A DNA stretch of 64,000 nucleotides from an uncultured Lactobacillus sp. (GTDB lineage: Bacteria; Bacillota; Bacilli; Lactobacillales; Lactobacillaceae): contig CALNAJ010000014.1 of the NCBI GenBank assembly GCA_937874695.1, positions 1-64,000 on the forward strand, read 5' to 3'. The position numbers were made by a program, and so were the translations under genes. Below, in pieces: positions 1 to 8,315 of the stretch (position 1 is its first letter; each line of letters opens with the position of its first letter). The notes beneath the pieces were generated by a model. That model saw nothing but the letters and a program-made list of their open reading frames with translations. It had not been told where the DNA came from and ran no database searches.

Positions 1-122
1 ACAGACTGCCATTGAAAGATTCCGGGCTTGTTCGGATTAAACTTGTAATTTGCCAACTTCATGAGAATCATTGGTACAAGTATAGCACCTATGACATAAA
101 CGTAGTATTGTTTAGTGTTCAT
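1..122 (-). CDS. Partial small membrane protein, cut by window edge
   Basis: An open frame on the minus strand starts with ATG at 122 and runs off the left edge after 40 codons. The visible N-terminus reads MNTKQYYVYVIGAILVPMIL and then turns polar, so it looks like a membrane anchor or an uncleaved signal. A weak AAGAG sits upstream. The composition is AT-rich, unlike the core genes to the right. I do not recognise the family. It may be the first gene of an accessory region continuing outside the window. Confidence 0.4.
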   Translation of the reverse strand, partial: MNTKQYYVYVIGAILVPMILMKLANYKFNPNKPGIFQWQS

Positions 123-479
123 AAAGCTCTTTTATTTAAGAATTTTTCAATCAGCCATCAAAGATTCGTTTTTTATTTATCACATTACGCTTTTTTCAAC
201 CCCACAATTGTGGGGAATACATGTACACTACTCAAAACTACTGGATCACCCTCACAGTTAGTGAGGAACACTGTGCTATTCAACACCACCTAAAAATCAA
301 ACAGGTCTAGTTAACTATACTGGACTTCCAAGCCTGTTCATATTTCCTTAAATACTTTAAGACAACCCTAAATATCTATTCACTACGTTATCCCCATCCC
401 CAATCATACTACGAAATGCTTGGGAACCCTCCTCTTGTTCGCAAGTTCGACCGATAAAAGCCGAATATCACTATTTAAG
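123..479. other. AT-rich intergenic stretch with two inverted repeats
   Basis: I see no convincing gene here. It holds a perfect 16-bp palindrome (CCCCACAATTGTGGGG, 200-215) about 78 bp upstream of the partial gene at 122, which could be an operator, and a short hairpin (CCTCAC/GTGAGG, 250-266) without a T tract. Base composition is clearly lower in GC than from rlmH onward, consistent with foreign or decayed DNA. Confidence 0.4.
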
Positions 480-609
480 TTAAAAGAACTCTGTTGCTTT
501 ATCATCGTAGTTGGTTAACAACTCAGAATACACGCCTTCTTTTAATAAGACATATATTTTATCAACTAAATCTAAACCCATATTGGAAAGTAATACGCTT
601 TTTCACAAA
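480..609 (-). pseudogene. Decayed gene fragment with frameshift
   Basis: On the minus strand a frame reads MGLDLVDKIYVLLK and then, after a run of five A (540-544 on the plus strand), the sensible frame shifts to EGVYSELLTNYDDKATEFF followed by TAA at 480. Neither piece has a good ribosome site. This looks like the tail of a small gene broken by a one-base slip, although a chance frame cannot be excluded. No family is recognised. Confidence 0.3.
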
Positions 610-619
610 TCACATTCTG

Positions 620-640
620 TCACTTATGATACGGACTCCC
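620..640 (-). other. Second copy of the rlmH 3' end (att-like scar)
   Basis: The minus strand here encodes GSPYHK followed by TGA, the exact C-terminus of RlmH, which itself ends at 681. The 21-nt copies match at 16 positions, and all differences in the six sense codons are synonymous (TCG/AGT, CAC/CAT, AAA/AAG). Staphylococcal SCC elements insert into the last codons of rlmH through Ccr serine recombinases and leave such copies. No recombinase is visible in the window. Confidence 0.5.
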
Positions 641-670
641 ATAACCTACCTAACAGCGATTAATCCCAAT

Positions 671-695
671 AAAAACCGCGTCATTTGTGATACGG
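671..695 (-). terminator. Terminator overlapping the rlmH stop
   Basis: On the minus strand CCGTATCA pairs with TGACGCGG (one mismatch) around a four-base loop, followed by TTTTTATT. The left arm lies inside the last rlmH codons. Confidence 0.5.
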
Positions 696-1160
696 CGACC
701 CCTCATTAATCATAAACGCCCGGTAAACCTGTTCCGTCAGCACCAACCGCATCAACTGGTGCGGCAACGTGAAGCGGCCAAACGAGATCTGGGTGTTCGC
801 GCGCTTCAGGACGGCTGGCGTCAGTCCCAGCGAGCCACCGATGACGAAGGTGATGTCTGAGTGGCCGTAGGTGGTCAAGTCCTTTATTTCCTTGGCAAAC
901 TCTTCCGACGAGCGTTCCTTTCCCAGGATGGCCAGTGCGTAGACGTATTCGCGGTCCTTGATTTTACTCAGGATTCGTTCGCCCTCCGCCGCCATCACCT
1001 GGTCCATTTCTGCCTGCGACATACTTTCTGGGGCCTTTTCATCCGGCACCTCGACGATACTGAATTTGCAGAAACGAGAGAGCCGCTTAGCATACTCCGC
1101 GATCCCCTGCTTGAAGTACTTTTCCTTTAGTTTACCCACGACGACGAATTTGATGTTCAT
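681..1160 (-). CDS. rlmH: 23S rRNA (pseudouridine-1915 N3)-methyltransferase RlmH
   Basis: RlmH methylates pseudouridine 1915 in helix 69 of 23S rRNA using S-adenosylmethionine; it acts as a dimeric SPOUT-fold enzyme on the assembled ribosome. The 159 residues match the family's usual length. The knot motif FVIGGSLGL lies near residues 105-113, and the C-terminus GSPYHK is the family's conserved end. ATG 1160 is preferred over an upstream in-frame codon because AGGAGG sits just before it. It is the last gene of the walRK-htrA-rlmH side of the origin. Its 3' end is repeated about 40 bp downstream, suggesting use as an integration site. Confidence 0.95.
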   Translation of the reverse strand: MNIKFVVVGKLKEKYFKQGIAEYAKRLSRFCKFSIVEVPDEKAPESMSQAEMDQVMAAEGERILSKIKDREYVYALAILGKERSSEEFAKEIKDLTTYGHSDITFVIGGSLGLTPAVLKRANTQISFGRFTLPHQLMRLVLTEQVYRAFMINEGSPYHK

Positions 1161-1181
1161 AATTATCCTCCTATACACAGG

Positions 1182-1508
1182 TTGTCCACAAAGTTATCCA
1201 CAGGTGTACAATCTGTTTTCCTAGATGTTGGGGGTCAATTGCGTCCCACCTACGACATCTATTTTTTGCTAAAATGTCAATCCTTATTAAGTTATCCACC
1301 GTTTTTACGCAAAACAGACGTTCGGCGTTCCCGCTTACAATCCTTGATGTGTCAGCCTTTGAAAGCCATTCACAACGGATAATTTTTTTCTTTCCACAGT
1401 TATCCCCAGTGCCTGTGGATAACTTTTACACCGCTATCAACGCCGTTCTAGTCCTGTTCATAACTTTTCTACCGGTTGGGGTGCTGTTTGTCCCCCAAGT
1501 TATCCACA
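1182..1508. other. Remote DnaA-box cluster between rlmH and htrA
   Basis: Perfect TTATCCACA boxes lie at 1194-1202, 1414-1422 (reverse) and 1500-1508. One-mismatch boxes lie at 1182-1190, 1292-1300, 1400-1408 and 1455-1463. The pair at 1399-1423 forms an inverted repeat. The stretch contains no gene. It lies about 51 kb from oriC and could titrate DnaA or act as a DnaA-controlled site; that role is inferred. Confidence 0.75.
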
Positions 1509-1651
1509 GATATAAATCCCGTTATTTTTGCGGCTGAATTACGTTGGGGGGTTCACGTTAGTTCGTTCGGCCAGCCAACCGGCGGGTACGTTTTCATCCC
1601 ACCTCAACTGACCCTAAACTTCGGCTTTTCATTGAATAGTTTATCATACGC

Positions 1652-1684
1652 AAAAAGCGGCCGCTGGAAAAATCCAACGACCAC
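1652..1684 (-). terminator. htrA terminator
   Basis: On the minus strand a 12-bp stem with three G-U pairs (GTGGTCGTTGGA with TCCAGCGGCCGC) is followed by TTTTTGCG, shortly after the htrA stop. Confidence 0.8.
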
Positions 1685-1695
1685 TTTCATTTTGA

Positions 1696-3063
1696 CTAAC
1701 TTTCTGAGTTTTCCGTGGTACTCGTGGTGTTCTTTAATTGCGAACTACTCTCGGTCAACTTGACCTTCGTCGTCTGCTTCTTACCGTTATGGTAGTAAGT
1801 CATCGAGACGGTATCGTTCAGCTTATACGTGTAGAGGATATCCCGCAGCGTCGACTGGTCGGAAATCTTGTGACCACCCAACTCCGTAATGACGTCATAC
1901 TTGGCCAGGCCGGCCTTCTTCGCTGGTGACCCAGACGAAGCGCTCATGACCACGACCCCGGCATCCACACTAGATGGCAGCTTCAGGACCGACTTCTGTT
2001 GCGAGCTGGAAACGTTGGCTAAGTCGACATAGGTAATCCCCAACGCTGGCCGCACAACCTTGCCCTTCTTCACAAGCTGGTTGATGATGTTGACCACTTC
2101 GTTTGACGGAATGGCAAAGCCCATCCCCTCAACGCTCGTGCCTTCAGCGTCACTGGCAATCTTCGATGAGGTAATCCCCACGACTTGCCCACCGACGTTG
2201 ATCAGCGCCCCACCAGAGTTCCCAGGGTTGATCGCAGCATCCGTTTGGATAACCGTGGCGTTCCCGGTCTGTGTTCCGGCAGAGTTCGTGGTTTCAATCG
2301 TCCGCTTCTTGGCGGAAATGATCCCTTCCGTCAGCGAGGTCGCGTACTGGCTACCCAGTGGTGACCCGATTGCCAAGGCGGTCTCGCCAACCTTGATCTT
2401 ATCGGAGTTCCCGAACGAAGCGACCGTCTTCAAGTCAGCACCATTAACCTTCAGCACAGCTAAATCAGTCACGGAATCCTTCCCGACTAACTTCGCTTGG
2501 AGCTGCTTACCCGAGCTGGTCACGACCCGTAACGCTGACGAGCCGGAGACCACGTGGTTGTTGGTCACGATGTAAGCCGTATTGCCATCCTTCTTGTACA
2601 CGACCCCGGAACCTTCCGAAGCCTCTTCCAATTCGGATTTCGACTTGCTGGAATTAGAGGACGAACTGTCCCCGAACAACTGCCCCAGCGTGTTGCTACT
2701 GCTATTCTGCTTCTGCAGGTTGACTACGGAGACCATGGCCCCCTTGACCTGGTTAAAGGCCTTAGTGGATTGGCTGGACACGTTGACCGTCACATTGGAC
2801 GTCTTCGTGTTGCCATTGGAGTTACTACTGCTAGGAACAGCAGTATCATTAATACCACTATTATTAATATACGAAATACCACCGTAAGCCACACCACCGC
2901 CAAGTAGTCCGGCGACGGCCGCCGTAACGGCCACCTTGGTTAAAGTGATACCGCCCCGCCGCTTCCGTGGTTGGGGTTCCGGCGTGGGTGTTGGTGTTGC
3001 CTGGTTATTATCATTAGTTTGATTGTTTTGATTATTATTGTTGTTATCCATAGCATTGCGCAA
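1696..3063 (-). CDS. htrA: Membrane-anchored serine protease HtrA (DegP/DegS type)
   Basis: HtrA is a surface quality-control protease that degrades misfolded exported proteins. Residues 1-37 form an Asn/Pro-rich cytoplasmic tail, followed by a transmembrane anchor at about 38-65 and a low-complexity Ser/Asn linker. The trypsin-like domain carries His170 (TNNHVV), Asp200 (VTDLAV) and Ser283 (NPGNSGG). One PDZ domain follows at about 345-440. The start is TTG at 3063, spaced 12 nt from AGAGGAGGG; ATG at 3051 is the alternative. It follows walJ and has its own terminator. CssRS-type control is common in the family but not visible here. Confidence 0.93.
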   Translation of the reverse strand: MRNAMDNNNNNQNNQTNDNNQATPTPTPEPQPRKRRGGITLTKVAVTAAVAGLLGGGVAYGGISYINNSGINDTAVPSSSNSNGNTKTSNVTVNVSSQSTKAFNQVKGAMVSVVNLQKQNSSSNTLGQLFGDSSSSNSSKSKSELEEASEGSGVVYKKDGNTAYIVTNNHVVSGSSALRVVTSSGKQLQAKLVGKDSVTDLAVLKVNGADLKTVASFGNSDKIKVGETALAIGSPLGSQYATSLTEGIISAKKRTIETTNSAGTQTGNATVIQTDAAINPGNSGGALINVGGQVVGITSSKIASDAEGTSVEGMGFAIPSNEVVNIINQLVKKGKVVRPALGITYVDLANVSSSQQKSVLKLPSSVDAGVVVMSASSGSPAKKAGLAKYDVITELGGHKISDQSTLRDILYTYKLNDTVSMTYYHNGKKQTTKVKLTESSSQLKNTTSTTENSES

Positions 3064-3200
3064 AACGCGCGCTAACCCTCCTCTTTCGTCGGCCGGGGCG
3101 CTTAGGCCCCCAACCGTATTTTTGATAACTCTTATAATAGCTGGATTGTGTGAATTTTTTTTGACAAATCGTTGCCGAAGTCCTAAAGTTTACGTTTTCT

Positions 3201-4028
3201 TTATAAAGCGACCAGTGGGGTGGCTTCCTCTGGGTTGGTATCGATCAACTGAAAGTCGTGGCCCACGCCAAAGTCTCGGTTCTCCATCATGGAAGCCACG
3301 GTCAGGTGACACAGCGACTGCATGTTGTTGTGCAGGCTCCGGTGACCCAGGTAAATCTTCTTGGTCCGGTTGCCCAACACATCCATCAGGGCATCGGCGC
3401 CCTCTTCGTTGGACAAGTGCCCCTTGTCCCCAAGGATGCGTTGCTTCAGTGGCCATGAATACTCGCCCATCCGCAGCATCTCCACATCGTGGTTACACTC
3501 CAGTAGATAGGCATCGGCATCGGCGATCACACCTTCCACGTGTTCCGACACGTAGCCAGTATCCGTCAAGATCACAAAGGTCTTGCCGTGGTAGTGAATC
3601 GCGTAGAATTGGGGTTCTGCAGCATCGTGAGACACTGAGAAACTCTCCACGTCAATGTCGCCAAACGTTTGGACGGTATCCGGGGCAAATAAGTTCTTCT
3701 GGGCCAGATCAACCTTCCCGATCTTCGAACTCATCGCGTCCCAGGTGCCCTGGTTAGCGTACACATCGAGTTGCTTGTAACGCCGCGCCAAGATCCCCAC
3801 GGCCTGCCGGTGATCCGAGTGTTCGTGGGTGACGAGGAGGGCGTTCACGTCCTTCATGTCCCGGTCGATATTACCCATTAACTTTTCAATCTTCTTGCCA
3901 CTCAACCCGGCATCAATCATGATGCGTTCGTTGGGGCTCTCCACGTAGCACACGTTTCCCGTACTGCCGCTGGATAACACGCTGATACGTAGGTCATCCG
4001 CTGTTGCTGTTTCCGTCCGCAAATCCAT
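3201..4028 (-). CDS. walJ: WalJ/YycJ metallo-beta-lactamase-fold hydrolase
   Basis: This 275-residue protein has the MBL-fold metal motif THEHSDH (His68, His70, Asp72, His73), with the further ligands Asp and His in TDTGY and LGHRSLHNN. Family members are dinuclear-metal phosphodiesterases or nucleases with 5'-to-3' exonuclease activity on DNA, and are tied to coordination of division and replication. It lies downstream of walI, but a strong terminator and a separate promoter lie between them, so it is probably transcribed with htrA rather than only with walRK. ATG 4028 follows AAGGAGAGGTCGA. Confidence 0.9.
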   Translation of the reverse strand: MDLRTETATADDLRISVLSSGSTGNVCYVESPNERIMIDAGLSGKKIEKLMGNIDRDMKDVNALLVTHEHSDHRQAVGILARRYKQLDVYANQGTWDAMSSKIGKVDLAQKNLFAPDTVQTFGDIDVESFSVSHDAAEPQFYAIHYHGKTFVILTDTGYVSEHVEGVIADADAYLLECNHDVEMLRMGEYSWPLKQRILGDKGHLSNEEGADALMDVLGNRTKKIYLGHRSLHNNMQSLCHLTVASMMENRDFGVGHDFQLIDTNPEEATPLVAL

Positions 4029-4057
4029 TCGACCTCTCCTTAAAATTCAATACCGTA

Positions 4058-4085
4058 ATAATACCGCATTTCGACAGCCTTGTAA
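4058..4085 (-). promoter_or_regulatory. Putative walJ promoter
   Basis: On the minus strand TTACAA (4085-4080) and TATTAT (4063-4058) are spaced 16 bp apart, 30 bp before the walJ start and downstream of the walI terminator. Confidence 0.45.
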
Positions 4086-4212
4086 CTAATATTCATTTTC
4101 TTTTACTGTCGACCGGTCATTGTTGCCCGTACCCAGATAGGGCAGTCTCTACTGCACCCACCGCGAGTCGCTGATTAATTTCATCCCGCAATCCAAAATA
4201 CCTCAAACAAGT

Positions 4213-4237
4213 AAAAAGGCGGCCGTGGCCGCCTTTT
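4213..4237. terminator. Bidirectional terminator after walI
   Basis: A 10-bp stem AAAAGGCGGC/GCCGCCTTTT with loop CGTG, with T runs on both strands. It directly follows the restored walI stop at 4239, which supports that stop as the original gene end. Confidence 0.85.
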
Positions 4238-4238
4238 C

Positions 4239-5097
4239 TTATTCGCTAGTTGTCGCGGTTCCGCTGACGGTCTTGACGTTGCTATCCGACGTCAGGATTG
4301 CCCCGGTAAAGGCATTGACGTGTTTCAGCTGCAAGACGCCCGCGTTACTCCCACTGTTGGTCTTGACCGCGATGACCCAGGTTGGAATATAGACGCTTAC
4401 TATTCTTTAAATTAAAGTAGCGGGTATAGGCCAGCTTGGTCCACACAATCTTGGTGTTATTGGCGATCTGGTTGTATTGGTACAGCCAAATCAACGCCTT
4501 ACGTTCGGAAATCGTATCCGTCTTTTCACGCAAGGTCTTCACATCCGTCAAGTACCCCTGCGTGTAACCGGTCACGGTGCCGTAGTTCGTCAGGCTAAAC
4601 CGAATCTCACCGAATTTCGAATAAATCTGTCCGTCCGTCACGCGTTGCGTGTAGACTACCGTGTTACGGCTGGACAATTGCTTATTGTATTTATACTCGC
4701 CGCCGTTCAGAATCAACGTGGCGTTGTTGACGACCGTATCCAAGGCCTTATCCGGATGATCAACGTTCACGCCGGTAATCGCGCTCTTGAACGTCGAGGT
4801 GAAGGTTCCATCCGATTGATAACGGACCGTCTGATCCGACAGCGTCGTCAGCTCACTCTTCACGCTGTCATTATTACTCGTGGAGACGTAGTAGCCCTCA
4901 CCACTCTGCTTGGACGGGGAACTGAACTTGATGTCGTCCGTCCGCATTTCCTTGATGATCGTCGTATCACTATCCGCCGAACGACTGGAGGTGGCATCCG
5001 TCTGACCAGTCGTATCGCGTTGAAACGCTGCGAACAGGAATATATCAATTGCAATGAACGCGACTAGAAATAGCCACTCGATGCGCCGAAAATCCAT
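4239..5097 (-). pseudogene. walI: WalI (YycI), frameshifted near the C-terminus
   Basis: WalI is a single-pass membrane protein that, with WalH, modulates the WalK sensor kinase. Residues 1-26 hold the N-terminal anchor (WLFLVAFIAIDIFLFAAF). The first frame is intact to NLKNSK and then reads nonsense to a stop at 4345. In the next frame the expected ending starts VYIPTWVIAVKTNSG and runs to a stop at 4239, right before the terminator. Removing one base near 4397 restores about 285 residues. Either the gene is truly truncated, losing its last extracytoplasmic strands, or one base is a sequencing error. GGGAGG precedes ATG 5097. Confidence 0.85.
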
Positions 5098-5123
5098 GCC
5101 AGATTGCCCTCCCTTTCAGCAGA

Positions 5124-6425
5124 TTACTGTTGTTGCTTCAACAGTTGCGTGTAGGTCTTCCAGCTGCCGTTATAGTGCACGTACCACGTTGGTGTCAGGT
5201 TAACGACCTTATCGGATGATGAGGACGTCAGCCATTGATAGCCAATTTGGAGGCTACTGATCTTAGATTTATGATAACCGGCAGCGGTCAACTGGTCAAT
5301 GACGGCCTGGGTACCCGGCAACGTGACGGATTTCTTATCCGTCGGCACTGGGACCTGCAGGCTATACAGTGAGAAGTTGTAACGGCGGACACCCTGCGAG
5401 AGCATCTGAATCCGCGCCGCGCCGTAGTTACTCTGGTTAAAGATCGGGAACCCTTCGACGAAGCTCCGATAAGTCACCGTTGAATTCGACGAACTATAGC
5501 CGTAGTACCGCAAGTTTTCCATCGGGATCCCAATGGTCTTGACCGCACTATAACTAGCCTTGAGCGCCTGACTGAAGCTCAGCGACGACTGCAGGGCACT
5601 GTAATCCTCGAACAACGCGGTCCCCTGCTTATTGTAAACCGTCAGTTGCCGCGAAGCCCCATCACTATAGATGGTATTGTCCTTGTTCTTCTTCGCCGAA
5701 ACGTTGGTCGACTCCCCCTTATTCAAGAGGCGGGTCGTAAAGTAATCGGTCGACTGTTGGTTGACCAGGTAACTATACGATGGCACGGCCACATTCGACT
5801 TGACGTAGGCTGTGGCCGAATCGCTCAGCCACTGCATCTTCACGTTGATCCGAAAGAGATTTTCCTTCATGATATTGCGAATGGCTGAGGCGTTCGCTGA
5901 CTTCACCGCTACCTGATAGACATCTTGGTCCTTATCGTCCAACAAGTAGATGTGGTGACGGTCATTCAATGGCACCACAATCCGAGAAAACCGCGTCGCA
6001 TGACTATTCAGGGTGCTACTGAACACGGTATTAAACATCTTCACGTTAATCGGGCTCGCGTAAGATAGCATCAAGCTACTCTTCCGCGTCAGATAGGTCA
6101 TGTATTCACGCTTAGAGCTAACATTGACCTTGTTGACCCGACTAAATTCCCATTTAGACAGTGCCTCACGTAACTCGGTGGTCAGATTAACTTTCCGGTT
6201 ATTCAGGAGTTCCTGATTCCCGTTGGCATCACTGTAGACCACCTGTGTTGGCAAGTAGACATCCTTTTGCGGCCGGGTACTTAACTCGGTCGTGGGCGTA
6301 TTCGAACTGCGTTGGCGGTTCCGCTCGTACTGCGCCGGATTGGTCCAGATCATCGCGGATAAAACCACGCTGACGGTGACCGCAGCGGCCAGCCCCAACG
6401 GTAAGAAGGCTTTAGTTATCTTCAT
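5124..6425 (-). CDS. walH: WalH (YycH), two-component system accessory protein
   Basis: WalH is anchored by one N-terminal membrane segment (about residues 5-27) and has a large extracytoplasmic domain. It binds WalK and WalI and tunes WalRK, the essential cell-wall regulator. I place the start at ATG 6425 (MKITKAFLPLGLAAAV), because GAGGAGG inside the end of walK precedes it, giving 433 residues; longer in-frame starts lie within walK. The 14-nt overlap with walK indicates translational coupling. The sequence is weakly conserved, as usual for the family. Confidence 0.88.
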   Translation of the reverse strand: MKITKAFLPLGLAAAVTVSVVLSAMIWTNPAQYERNRQRSSNTPTTELSTRPQKDVYLPTQVVYSDANGNQELLNNRKVNLTTELREALSKWEFSRVNKVNVSSKREYMTYLTRKSSLMLSYASPINVKMFNTVFSSTLNSHATRFSRIVVPLNDRHHIYLLDDKDQDVYQVAVKSANASAIRNIMKENLFRINVKMQWLSDSATAYVKSNVAVPSYSYLVNQQSTDYFTTRLLNKGESTNVSAKKNKDNTIYSDGASRQLTVYNKQGTALFEDYSALQSSLSFSQALKASYSAVKTIGIPMENLRYYGYSSSNSTVTYRSFVEGFPIFNQSNYGAARIQMLSQGVRRYNFSLYSLQVPVPTDKKSVTLPGTQAVIDQLTAAGYHKSKISSLQIGYQWLTSSSSDKVVNLTPTWYVHYNGSWKTYTQLLKQQQ

Positions 6426-8268
6426 CCCAAAGATCCTCCTCCTCGTACGGCTTGTAAGGCAGGGAAATATAGAACGTTGACCCCCGTCCTTCGCGACTGT
6501 CGACCCAGATTCGGCCACCCAAAAGCTGGACAACTTCTCTGGAAATTGCTAATCCCAGACCAGTCCCACCTTGGGCCCGTGAACGGGCCTTGTCGACCCG
6601 GTAGAAGCGATCGAAAATCCGTGGAATATCTGCCCGCGGAATCCCGAGACCTTGGTCAGACACGCTGAGAATGACGTTATTGTGCGTCTCCAGCAGCCGG
6701 CAGGTCACAGTCCCCCCATCTGGGGAATACTTGATGGCGTTATTCATTAAGTTATCGAGCACTTGCGTGAACCGGTCGGTATCGATTTCAACCCAGAGGT
6801 CCCGCTTGGTAAAGTCCCGCTTGATGATGTAGGTCTTTTCAGGCCGATCATCCTGCTTCAACATCATATCAAAGCGATCGAGGACGTAATTAAAGAGCTC
6901 ATTTAAATTGACCATTTCTAAGTCAACCTTTTGCGTCCCGGAGTCCATCCGTGACAAGGTTAAGAGGTCATTGATCATCCGAATCATCCGGTCGGTTTCT
7001 TCTTGCGTGACCTTCAGGAATTTCGGTGCGATCTCAGGGTCCTTCCAGGCCCCTTCCGACAGGGATTCGATGTAGGCCCGCACACTCGTCAACGGCGTCC
7101 GCAGTTCATGCGACACGTTGGAAACGAATTGCTTCCGGTCCTGATCGATCTTCTGTTGTTCGGTGACGTCATGGAGCACACAGACCAACCCGGAAATAAA
7201 GCCAGACTCCCGTTGAATCAAGGAGAAGTAGGCTTGGAGGATCAGGTCGTGTTCCTTAGTAGAAAAGTCCAAGACTAAATCGTCCGGGTCCTCTAACAGT
7301 TCGCGCAACGTATAGTCGTCACGAATGTCCAAGAGATCCAGAATTGATTTACCCACAGCGCTGTCAGTTTCCGTATCCAGGAAGCTGGCGGCCGTTTCGT
7401 TAATAATGGTGACATTTCCGCGCCGATCGGTGGCAATAACCCCATCGGTCATGTGCGACATCACGGAATCTAGCCGGCGGCGTTCGGATTCAGTGGATTC
7501 CTGAGCCTCTTCCACCCGCACAGACAGGTTATTGACGGCACTGGCCAATTGCCCCAGTTCGTCGGTCCCATAGACCCGCACGTGCCCGGAGTAATCCCCT
7601 CGGGCGATTCGCAGCGTCTGCTTCTTCATTTCATCGATTGGCCGAGTAATTGCCCGGGAAATAATGATGGCCATAACCAGGCCCAGTATGATGGCAACAA
7701 ACGTCGCGGAGACGTAGATCAGCGTGATTTGATTGATATTTTGATAGACGGAATCGAGACTCGACCGCATGTAAATAACCCCGACCAATTCACTGTTGTT
7801 GCCCTGGGTGCGAATCAATCGCGTAATCGTCGTGTAGTAACGGCTATTATTTTGCGAGTTATAGGTCGTGCGGATCACGTCACGGTTGTTATAGATCGAG
7901 TTTTTAATGTTATTATCGGTGGTCTTTTGGCCAACGATCCCTTGGTTGTCGACTTCATTGGTTCCCCGAATGGTCCCCTTGTTGTCGATAACCCGAATCT
8001 GGGCGTTGTTGGTGTTGTTGATCTCCGATAAGGTCGATTTAATCTGTTTATCTGCCTTGGTGGTATTCGTCGTCGACAGCTCATCCGACAAGCGGTTTAC
8101 GATGTACGTTTGCACAACTTGTTGGGATTTAAACGTGTTTAAGTTTTGACGTTCCAGTTGCCGGACGAAGACGGCACCAACGATCTCCAGCGTTAATAAT
8201 AGGAGTAGCGCGAAGACCAGCGCGATTTTAAAGTGAATCGACTGGAAAAATTTAATTTTGCTATTCAC
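6412..8268 (-). CDS. walK: Sensor histidine kinase WalK (VicK)
   Basis: WalK senses cell-wall state and phosphorylates WalR. Domains in order: TM1 at about 13-35, an extracellular Cache-like sensor at 40-180, TM2 at 181-204, HAMP at 205-256, PAS at 265-370, the dimerisation/phosphoacceptor helix with SHELRTPL (His387), and a HATPase with an N box (NLMNNAIKYS), DQGLGI and GTGLGLAI. The 618 residues match the full-length two-TM form of lactobacilli and bacilli, unlike the one-TM streptococcal form. It lies 47 bp after walR and overlaps walH, forming a walRKHI operon. Confidence 0.96.
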   Translation of the reverse strand: MNSKIKFFQSIHFKIALVFALLLLLTLEIVGAVFVRQLERQNLNTFKSQQVVQTYIVNRLSDELSTTNTTKADKQIKSTLSEINNTNNAQIRVIDNKGTIRGTNEVDNQGIVGQKTTDNNIKNSIYNNRDVIRTTYNSQNNSRYYTTITRLIRTQGNNSELVGVIYMRSSLDSVYQNINQITLIYVSATFVAIILGLVMAIIISRAITRPIDEMKKQTLRIARGDYSGHVRVYGTDELGQLASAVNNLSVRVEEAQESTESERRRLDSVMSHMTDGVIATDRRGNVTIINETAASFLDTETDSAVGKSILDLLDIRDDYTLRELLEDPDDLVLDFSTKEHDLILQAYFSLIQRESGFISGLVCVLHDVTEQQKIDQDRKQFVSNVSHELRTPLTSVRAYIESLSEGAWKDPEIAPKFLKVTQEETDRMIRMINDLLTLSRMDSGTQKVDLEMVNLNELFNYVLDRFDMMLKQDDRPEKTYIIKRDFTKRDLWVEIDTDRFTQVLDNLMNNAIKYSPDGGTVTCRLLETHNNVILSVSDQGLGIPRADIPRIFDRFYRVDKARSRAQGGTGLGLAISREVVQLLGGRIWVDSREGRGSTFYISLPYKPYEEEDLWDEDN

Positions 8269-8315
8269 GAAGTCACATACTCCTCCAATGCGAGATTTAG
8301 CGGTAACCCGCTAGC

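Noticed and set aside
12..709. ORFs on the plus strand at 12-293 and 494-709
   Set aside because: No ribosome sites and no sensible protein character; the minus strand explains the ends of this region better.
3038..3757. 239-codon plus-strand ORF opposite walJ
   Set aside because: It lies antisense to a conserved gene, with the Arg/Ser/Pro-rich composition typical of a shadow frame.
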